DNA of 12,874 nucleotides from DASQDN01 sp035630195 (GTDB lineage: Bacteria; Acidobacteriota; Terriglobia; Bryobacterales; Bryobacteraceae), in NCBI GenBank assembly GCA_035630195.1, contig DASQLD010000533.1, positions 1 to 12,874 of the forward strand. Reading direction: 5' to 3'. Under the pieces are notes generated by a model. That model saw only the letters and a list, made by a program, of their open reading frames with translations. It did no database searches and was not told the origin of the DNA. The translations under genes and the position numbers were made by a program. Below are positions 7,202-12,874 of this stretch, in pieces; the first letter of the stretch is position 1; each line of letters begins with the position of its first letter.

Positions 7202-9309
7202 GGTTTCTTGCTCAACTCCTCAGCAGTAAGGCCGGAATTTAGCTTCCATTCAGAAACCGTCGCCTCAGCGAACTTCTGGCCCCCTTGTTCTATGACGACC
7301 TTGTGAGGCAATCGGATTCCACTAACTTCACGGTAATCGGATGGTGTCGAAACAACCGCGGTCGGGCCCTGCATACCCATCGATTGATAGGAGTACTTCG
7401 CCGGGAGTCCACTAGAGTCAAAATCGATTCGGACGCGGTCCCCCTGCTTGGATGAAATTTCGACGGCATTCTCGGCAACTGCATTGACGGTCCATTCCGG
7501 ATTGCGGTCGGCGAGCATCAACTCAAAGAAGACGCGCATCTTTTCGCCCTGCATTTGGCGAAGGACCGGGGGCGGCATCTCCATCACGCCTTGCGGACTG
7601 GCAAGCCAGTTCGTCTTTCCGTCGTAATACGCCTGGATCTTGCCGAAGGGTAGTTGCTGAGTTTGGCGGAAGGCCCCGGATCTCATCCACTGATTCGTCT
7701 GCTGAGCTTTGAGCGAGCCTTGCGGTGTAGTCAAAGCTGCTTCGACGGACTGGGTGAAATCCTTGACCGCGGCGAGCTTGTCCGCGCCGCCGACGGCCTG
7801 CTGCGCCTTCTGAATGAGGCTGCGTCCGCGAGCGAGGCTGGCGCTATCGGAGCTTGCGGCCGGAGCCTTTTTGGGCTCCGAAATGCTGAGGTCGATCTCT
7901 TTGACGGGACCGAGGGTGGTGAGCGGCTTGACGAAGTCGGCCGGCTTGCCGACGGCAACGATCGCGATGTCCTCCGGCTTCAGATATTGTTTTGCTACGC
8001 GCAAAACGTCGGCCTTGGTTGTCGCTTGCACGCCCTTTTGGTACTGGAAGATGAAGTCCTTCGGATAGCCGTAGTATTCGTAGGTCATCAGGCGGCTGAG
8101 AGTCTTGCTAGGGCTATCAAAGAAGAACACGAAGCTGTTCAAGACGCTTTGCTTGGCGGTATCTAACTCCTGGTCGGTGACTTCCGTGGTGCGAATTCGA
8201 TTCACCTCGGACTGCGCAGCTTGAATCGTATCGACCGTCGATTGCGATTTGGTGCTGCCGCTGACTTGGAATAAGCCTGGATGGTCATACGTGGCGCCCC
8301 AACCGCCGCTGACGCTGTACGCAAGACCTAACTTGGTGCGAACGTTCTTAAACAGGCGACTCGAAAAGCCACCGCCGAGAATGTCCGCCATCACCGACAA
8401 GGCGGGGTAGTTGGGATCCTTTAACTCTCCTCCGAGATGACCGAAAGAAAAGTTCGTCTGGGTTACGTCGTTCTTGGTGGCGAGATAGACACCAGGCGAA
8501 GGCTTGGCCGTTACGGGAGGAAACGCGGGAACAGGCTCTTGTTTGGCTGACCAGGAGCCGAAGAGCTTTTCAATTTTTGCGCGCATGTCAGCCGTCGCGA
8601 AATCGCCCTGCACCGCGAGGATCATGTTTGCCGGAAAGAAATAGCGCTTGTAAAAAGCGATCAGGTCATCCCGCTTGATGTTGTCGATGTGCTCGTATTC
8701 CATGCGCCAGCCGTAGGGATTGTCGCGGCCATAGACGATCTCTGCAAAATTACGGTTGAGGATGTCGCCCGGGTCGTCATTTCGGCGGGAGATAGAACTG
8801 CGGAGTTGCTGTTTCGCCAGATCCAGTTTGTCCTGACGGAACTCGGCGTTCTGCATGACGTCCTGAAAGATCGCCAGTACGTCATCCACGTTCTCCTTCA
8901 GAGCGCTGAAGCCGATGCGGCCGTTGCTCTCCCCGATGCTGGTTTCAACGGAGGCGGCGACGTTCTCAAGCTGCTCGTCAAGCTGCTCGCCCGTTTTCGA
9001 CTTCGTGCCGCCGCTGCGCATCACAGTTCCAGTTAGTTCGGCGAGACCAATCTTGTCTTTCGGGTCAAAGAGATTCCCGGTGCGCACCAGAGCGAAGCCA
9101 CTGACGAGCGGAAGCTCGTGATTCTCGAGCAAGTAGACCTTCATTCCGTTGGCCAGTGTGAACATTGGAATGTCGGGAATCTTGATCTCGGGCGCAGGAC
9201 CGAATTTCAGCGATTTGTATGACGGGATCGTCATGACCTTCGCGGGAGCCGCGGCCGGCTGGGCCCACGTCAAGGCGCTCAATGACAACGCTAGTAAGAC
9301 CTTTTTCAT
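7198..9309 (-). CDS. Inactive M16-family subunit fused to a LolA-like domain
   Basis: A 703-residue exported protein with a signal peptide (1-16, LTWA/Q). Residues about 45-465 form an M16B peptidase region with two homologous halves. The zinc motif is gone: where active members have HxxEH after GLA, this protein reads ELTGT (91-95), so it cannot bind zinc there. It keeps the second-half substrate-binding pair, Arg324 and Tyr331 in VRTKLGLAYSV, spaced as in insulysin-type enzymes. This is the non-catalytic partner pattern known from heterodimeric M16 enzymes. A Pro/Ala/Lys-rich linker (about 478-490) leads to a C-terminal LolA-like domain (about 492-700), an unusual addition that makes the protein far longer than ordinary M16B subunits (about 420-450). 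ATG 9309 has a perfect AGGAGG 7 bases upstream and overlaps the stop of the active subunit as ATGA (9306-9309). An alternative reading is a pure binding protein. Confidence 0.88.
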   Translation of the reverse strand: MKKVLLALSLSALTWAQPAAAPAKVMTIPSYKSLKFGPAPEIKIPDIPMFTLANGMKVYLLENHELPLVSGFALVRTGNLFDPKDKIGLAELTGTVMRSGGTKSKTGEQLDEQLENVAASVETSIGESNGRIGFSALKENVDDVLAIFQDVMQNAEFRQDKLDLAKQQLRSSISRRNDDPGDILNRNFAEIVYGRDNPYGWRMEYEHIDNIKRDDLIAFYKRYFFPANMILAVQGDFATADMRAKIEKLFGSWSAKQEPVPAFPPVTAKPSPGVYLATKNDVTQTNFSFGHLGGELKDPNYPALSVMADILGGGFSSRLFKNVRTKLGLAYSVSGGWGATYDHPGLFQVSGSTKSQSTVDTIQAAQSEVNRIRTTEVTDQELDTAKQSVLNSFVFFFDSPSKTLSRLMTYEYYGYPKDFIFQYQKGVQATTKADVLRVAKQYLKPEDIAIVAVGKPADFVKPLTTLGPVKEIDLSISEPKKAPAASSDSASLARGRSLIQKAQQAVGGADKLAAVKDFTQSVEAALTTPQGSLKAQQTNQWMRSGAFRQTQQLPFGKIQAYYDGKTNWLASPQGVMEMPPPVLRQMQGEKMRVFFELMLADRNPEWTVNAVAENAVEISSKQGDRVRIDFDSSGLPAKYSYQSMGMQGPTAVVSTPSDYREVSGIRLPHKVVIEQGGQKFAEATVSEWKLNSGLTAEELSKKP

Positions 9310-10814
9310 CGGGATGCCTCCTGCTTCGGCGCGCTCTCTTTGACGGTATGAACGACGGTCCGGTTGTCATCGGCGAAGTATTTCTTAGCAACGCGTTGGA
9401 CATCGTCAGCGGTGACTTTTTCGATATCCTTGAGACCGGTAAACATGACTCGCCAGTCTCCATACATGACGGAATAAAACGGCAACTGCGATGCGAGGCC
9501 GGTGTTGCTGTCAAGCTGGCGGATCAGGCCTGCGCGGACCTTGGTTTTGACACGCTGTAGTGTCGCCTCGTCGACCTTCTCATTCTTTAATCGCTCCAGA
9601 ATGGCGTAGATGGCCTTTTCGTTCTCTTCGACGGTGTGTCCTGCCTGGGGGACATCGAAGAGCACGAAGAGATTGTCGTATTTGCCAGAGGGGAATGTCG
9701 CTCCAGCCTGGACGGCAAGGGCGATCCTCTTGTCGCGCACCAACTCCTTGTAGAGCAGGCCAGTGCGTCCACTCGATAGAATCCCGGCGACAACATCGAA
9801 GACCGGATCGTCGGCATGGTTTTGATCCGGGCGCTTGTAGCCCATCAGCAGGAATGGCTGGCTATTGGTTTCAAGCACAGCGCGCTTTTCGCCCTCCTGC
9901 TCAGGCTCAACCGCTGAGACGGAAGGCGGCAACGCGCGCGCAGGAATGGTCCCGAAGTACTTTTCGGCCATCCGCTTGATCTCGGCAGGTTTCACATTGC
10001 CTACGACCGCCATCGTAATGTTGCCCGGCGCGTAGTATTTCTGATAGAACGCGTCGGCCTGCTTGGCTCGCAGTGCCTCGATCTCGCTGGCCCAGCCGAT
10101 CATATTCCGGTACGGGTGCGCCATGAAGGCGGTCGCCATCAGGAGTTCCATCAGTTTGCCTTGGGTACTCGATTCGACTCGCATTCGACGCTCTTCGCGG
10201 ACGACGTCGCGTTCTTTGTAGAATTCGCGAAAGACCGGGCGGCGGAACCATTCAGAGGTCAGGAGAAACCAAAGCTCGGTTTTGTTCGAAGGCAGGCTGT
10301 AGAAGTATGTGGTGTAGTCCTGTGCGGTTCCGGCGTTAAAGCCAACACCACCCTGCTCATCGATGACTCTGGTGAATTCGTTCGGCACGACATAACTGTT
10401 GGCGGATTCGATAGCGTCCTTGAGCTCGGCCTCGAGTTGTTTGAGTGCGGTCTTATCGGCTTTGGCGCCTTTTCGCTTCTCCTGCTCGAACTTGTCGTAG
10501 ACGTCTTCCACGCGTTGCAGCGCCTTCTGCTCGGCGGACCAGTTGGTTGTGCCGACAGTAGTGGTTCCCTTCCCGATCATGTGCTCGAACATGTGAGCCA
10601 TGCTGCTTTGCCCGGCGGGATCGTCGACAGCCCCGGCGTTGACGAAGGAATTGAACGCTACGGTCGGAGCTTCATGGCGCTCGAGAACGATCCATCGCAT
10701 GCCATTTGGAAGCGTAAATTCCGTCACGCGCTTCTCGAATTCCTGGAGGTTTTGCGCTTGCAGAAGGAAAGGCGCCGCTGCAAGAAGCACAATCTTGAGT
10801 TTTGCGGAGAACAT
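9306..10814 (-). CDS. Active-site-bearing M16 zinc metallopeptidase subunit
   Basis: A 502-residue exported M16 (insulinase/pitrilysin-type) peptidase with a signal peptide of about 20 residues (cleavage LLQA/Q). The inverted zinc motif HMFEH is at 74-78 (ligands His74 and His78, catalytic Glu77). ERDVVREE (201-208) supplies Glu208 as third ligand and Glu201 as the accessory acid. The conserved NAGTAQDYTTY (160-170) is present. The His78-Glu208 interval is about 55 residues longer than in standard members because of a highly charged, probably coiled-coil insert (about 93-145). In the second half the R/Y pair is incomplete: Arg360 remains in LVRDKRIALAV but the Tyr position is Ala367, so substrate binding probably depends on the inactive partner encoded next. 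It is the first gene of the M16 unit. GGAG lies upstream of ATG 10814 at slightly long spacing. Confidence 0.9.
   Translation of the reverse strand: MFSAKLKIVLLAAAPFLLQAQNLQEFEKRVTEFTLPNGMRWIVLERHEAPTVAFNSFVNAGAVDDPAGQSSMAHMFEHMIGKGTTTVGTTNWSAEQKALQRVEDVYDKFEQEKRKGAKADKTALKQLEAELKDAIESANSYVVPNEFTRVIDEQGGVGFNAGTAQDYTTYFYSLPSNKTELWFLLTSEWFRRPVFREFYKERDVVREERRMRVESSTQGKLMELLMATAFMAHPYRNMIGWASEIEALRAKQADAFYQKYYAPGNITMAVVGNVKPAEIKRMAEKYFGTIPARALPPSVSAVEPEQEGEKRAVLETNSQPFLLMGYKRPDQNHADDPVFDVVAGILSSGRTGLLYKELVRDKRIALAVQAGATFPSGKYDNLFVLFDVPQAGHTVEENEKAIYAILERLKNEKVDEATLQRVKTKVRAGLIRQLDSNTGLASQLPFYSVMYGDWRVMFTGLKDIEKVTADDVQRVAKKYFADDNRTVVHTVKESAPKQEASR
9317..9322 (-). promoter_or_regulatory. Consensus Shine-Dalgarno for the inactive M16 subunit, inside the upstream gene
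   Basis: Minus-strand AGGAGG lies 7 bases before ATG 9309, inside the last codons of the active subunit gene. Together with the ATGA overlap it indicates strong, coupled translation of the second subunit, fitting balanced production of a heterodimer. Confidence 0.75.
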
Positions 10815-10858
10815 GAAATCTGTCTCTCTCCTAATAAAGGAACGTACTGAGAACTAGT

Positions 10859-12709
10859 CTAGTCTGACGCGGGCGTCAGGCCGTTCGTTAGCTCGACCGC
10901 GGCCGTCGGGTGGAAATGCTCGCGCACACGTTTTGCCTGCGCGGCGCCTACGACACGGGCGAGTTGCATTTCCTGAGCTTCCCTGACGCGTTCCAAGCTG
11001 CCGAATTCTCTCAGAAGCTTGGTCAAAGTGCGTTCGCCCACACCGGGAATCTCACGCAACTCCGAAGTGAGGCGGCTCGCATTTCTGCGCGTTCGATGGA
11101 AGGTCACGGCAAACCGATGCGCCTCGTCTCGGATCTGCTGGATCAGGTGAAGAACCGGTGAAAACCGATCCAATATGATGGGGTCGTTCTCCTGGCCGGG
11201 GATATAAATCCATTCCTCACGCTTTGCAATGGAAGCGATCGGCTGATTGATGATCCCGATGCTTTCGAGCGCATCCTGCGCAGCGTGCAGTTGCCCGATG
11301 CCGCCGTCGATCAGGACGAGGCTCGGAAAGCGGGCGCCTTCCTCCTGAAGACGGGAATACCGGCGTGTGACTACTTCCCGCATGGAAGCGAAATCGTCAT
11401 TGCCGATCACGGTTCGGATGACGAACTTGCGATAATCGGCCTTTTTCATACGGCCGTCTTCCCAGACGACCATGCTCGCGACCTTATCAGTCCCCTGGAT
11501 GTGCGAGATGTCGAAGCACTCAATTCGCGTTGGGAGTTCGGGTAGAGAGAGCGAATCCTGCAGGGTTTCCTGGATCGTCTGCATGGATGGCTTCAGGACA
11601 CGGAATCGCGCATCGAAACTGTGCTTAGCGTTCGTTTCCGCCAGCGCCAGCATGGCCTTTTTTTGTCCGCGTTGCGGCGTGTGAATCTCGACACGCCGGC
11701 CGCGCTTTTCAGACAGATAATCTTCAAGATCGTCCCGGTCCTCGAAGTCGACAGGCACGTGAATCAGCCCCGGAATGTAGGGTTGGTTGAGGTAAACCTG
11801 CTTCAACAGAGCTTCGAAGAACGATGGCGGGTCCCATTCGCGCTGGTCTTCCCAGAAAAACTCGCGCCGGTCAACGATATGACCGTTCCGCATGTGGAAC
11901 AGGTTGACTGCGATCAACGGGGCCTCGGCGTAGTAGGCGAAGATGTCGGCGTCGTCGCCCTCAGCGGCGGCCATCTTCTGCTTCTGCTCCAACTCTTCGA
12001 CCGTCGAGATCAGATCGCGCAAATTCGCTGCCTCTTCGTATCGCGTGTTTTCAGAGGCGTCTTCCATCTGCCGGCGTAGGATAGCGCCAAGATCGCGATG
12101 GCGGCCTTCGAGGAATAACCGGACGTTCCGAACGGCCTGGACATACGCCTCGTTTGTCGTCAATCCTTCGACACAGGGTCCAAGGCACCGATGGATGTGG
12201 TACTGCAGACACGGCGCTTTGTGAATGCGATTGAAATCGACCGAGCACGACGGAACCTTGAAAAAGCGGTGAATGAAGTGAACCAGCCGGTGCGCCAGAT
12301 TGCCTGGGAAATAAGGGCCGTAATACGTGCTCCCGTCTTTACGGAGACGTCTGGTGACAAAAACACGCGGGAACTTCTCGCCAGTCAGCTTTATGTACGG
12401 GTAGGTCTTATCGTCGCGAAGAAGGATGTTGTAGCGTGGCTTGTACTGCTTGATCAGGTTGTTTTCAAGCGCCAGCGCTTCTTTATTGTTGTCGACCTCG
12501 ATAAAGTCGACATCGCAAGCTTCCCCGATGAGCGTTCCAGTTTTAGCGTCGGCGAGGCGATCTTCGTTGAAGTAACTGCGGACTCGCGCACGAAGGCTTT
12601 TTGCTTTACCGACATATATGATTTTCCCGTAAGAGTCTTTGTAGAGATACACGCCCGGCGACGTTGGTAATTGTGAGACTTTATGCCTGAGTTCTACGCG
12701 CGGATCCAT
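10859..12709 (-). CDS. uvrC: UvrABC excinuclease subunit C
   Basis: A 616-residue nucleotide excision repair nuclease, the normal length (E. coli about 610). It is cytoplasmic and cuts on both sides of a lesion after loading by UvrA and UvrB. The N-terminal GIY-YIG domain (about 14-95) has GVYLYKD and YVGKAKSLRARVRSYF with Arg43, making the 3' incision. Cysteines 155, 167, 175 and 179 match the positions reported to bind an iron-sulfur cluster in E. coli UvrC. A UVR domain (about 205-240) binds UvrB. The RNase H-like nuclease for the 5' cut carries Asp400 (ECFDISH), Asp439 (GNDDF), Asp468 (LIDGG) and His531 (DEAHRFA). Helix-hairpin-helix repeats occupy about 550-600 (IPGVGERTLTKLL). Start ATG 12709 gives the expected N-terminus although no clear Shine-Dalgarno is visible. 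It ends 44 bases before the M16 genes on the same strand with no terminator between. Confidence 0.98.
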   Translation of the reverse strand: MDPRVELRHKVSQLPTSPGVYLYKDSYGKIIYVGKAKSLRARVRSYFNEDRLADAKTGTLIGEACDVDFIEVDNNKEALALENNLIKQYKPRYNILLRDDKTYPYIKLTGEKFPRVFVTRRLRKDGSTYYGPYFPGNLAHRLVHFIHRFFKVPSCSVDFNRIHKAPCLQYHIHRCLGPCVEGLTTNEAYVQAVRNVRLFLEGRHRDLGAILRRQMEDASENTRYEEAANLRDLISTVEELEQKQKMAAAEGDDADIFAYYAEAPLIAVNLFHMRNGHIVDRREFFWEDQREWDPPSFFEALLKQVYLNQPYIPGLIHVPVDFEDRDDLEDYLSEKRGRRVEIHTPQRGQKKAMLALAETNAKHSFDARFRVLKPSMQTIQETLQDSLSLPELPTRIECFDISHIQGTDKVASMVVWEDGRMKKADYRKFVIRTVIGNDDFASMREVVTRRYSRLQEEGARFPSLVLIDGGIGQLHAAQDALESIGIINQPIASIAKREEWIYIPGQENDPIILDRFSPVLHLIQQIRDEAHRFAVTFHRTRRNASRLTSELREIPGVGERTLTKLLREFGSLERVREAQEMQLARVVGAAQAKRVREHFHPTAAVELTNGLTPASD

Positions 12710-12769
12710 GAAAAACTGCTGCGGGAGTCAAAGCTGAAAGTGTGGTGTTTCGAGCTGCCAACTGCAAGA

Positions 12770-12775
12770 TATACT
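12770..12775 (+). promoter_or_regulatory. Candidate -10 element for the right-edge gene (possible leaderless start)
   Basis: TATACT is one mismatch from the TATAAT consensus. It ends 6 bases before GTG 12782, so transcription would start at or beside the start codon. There is no convincing -35 at the ideal distance; the bases near 12746-12751 (TGTTTC) fit poorly. No Shine-Dalgarno lies between this box and the GTG, as expected for a leaderless mRNA. Confidence 0.45.
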
Positions 12776-12781
12776 ACTAGT

Positions 12782-12874
12782 GTGGCACGTTTTCTTCGAT
12801 TTGCGTTAATCGTGTCTCTCGCCTCCAGCGCCTGGCCGCAAAACGCGGCAGTTCAGGAGCCTCCAGAGGAGGAC
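12782..12874 (+). CDS. Secreted protein of unknown function, 5' part only
   Basis: The first 31 codons of a gene that continues past the right edge. Starting at GTG 12782, the product begins MARFLRFALIVSLASSAWPQ. That is a typical signal peptide with a basic N-end, hydrophobic core and AWPQ or similar cleavage area, followed by an acidic, proline-containing stretch (EPPEED). There is no lipobox cysteine, so a periplasmic, secreted or outer-membrane product is likely. Nothing in the visible part identifies the family. The gene is divergent from uvrC across a 72-base gap. An in-frame GTG at 12740 would give an N-terminal extension of 14 residues, with GGGAG about 12 bases before it; the shorter start makes the better signal peptide. 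Confidence 0.65.
   Translation, partial: MARFLRFALIVSLASSAWPQNAAVQEPPEED

Noticed and set aside
7198..9309. Annotating the 703-residue protein as an active M16 protease
   Set aside because: All three HxxEH positions are substituted (ELTGT), so it cannot hold the catalytic zinc by the known mechanism.
10116..10850. Long plus-strand open frame opposite the active M16 gene
   Set aside because: It is antisense to a gene with clear catalytic motifs; its product shows no recognisable domain and reflects codon bias of the real strand.

Overview
The window looks like chromosomal DNA from a free-living Gram-negative bacterium, most likely an Acidobacteriota member of the Solibacter/Bryobacter type. 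This is an inference from gene content. The clues are a secreted MA-type peptidase with TPRs and a two-cysteine C-terminal domain of a kind I associate with Acidobacteria, tandem MacB/FtsX-type permeases with no ATPase, a periplasmic M16 pair carrying LolA-like domains, and a cluster of short perfect palindromes. I see no tRNA, rRNA, CRISPR array, insertion sequence or phage gene. Coding is dense; the only larger gene-poor stretch is positions 1-315.

Layout. (1) 1-315 has no convincing intact gene. It holds four back-to-back palindromes (204-306) and a possible short gene remnant. (2) 316-2037, minus strand: a secreted zinc peptidase with TPRs. (3) 2038-2164 is a divergent control region with a 24-bp inverted repeat. 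(4) 2165-6402, plus strand, is a tight four-gene run: a GAF-ANTAR RNA-binding regulator, a YheT-type alpha/beta hydrolase with a forced TTG start, and two ABC permeases, each starting on the base after the previous stop codon. (5) 6404-10814, minus strand, is a three-gene unit with two 4-base ATGA overlaps, transcribed in the order active M16 protease, inactive M16 subunit fused to a LolA-like domain, free LolA-like protein. (6) 10859-12709, minus strand: uvrC, 44 bp upstream of the M16 unit and possibly co-transcribed with it. (7) 12782 to the right edge, plus strand: the first 31 codons of a secreted protein that may be made from a leaderless mRNA.

How the genes fit together. The most interesting block is the M16 unit. 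One subunit keeps the complete zinc site (HxxEH plus a downstream Glu) but has lost the substrate-binding Tyr of the R/Y pair. The other has lost all zinc-site residues but keeps the R/Y pair. Together they would make one complete periplasmic peptidase. The inactive subunit carries a C-terminal LolA-like domain that resembles the separate secreted protein encoded immediately downstream. This suggests a protease linked to handling of lipid, lipoprotein or outer-membrane substrates. In the plus-strand run, the permease pair needs an ATPase encoded elsewhere, and the ANTAR protein is a candidate post-transcriptional regulator of its own operon.
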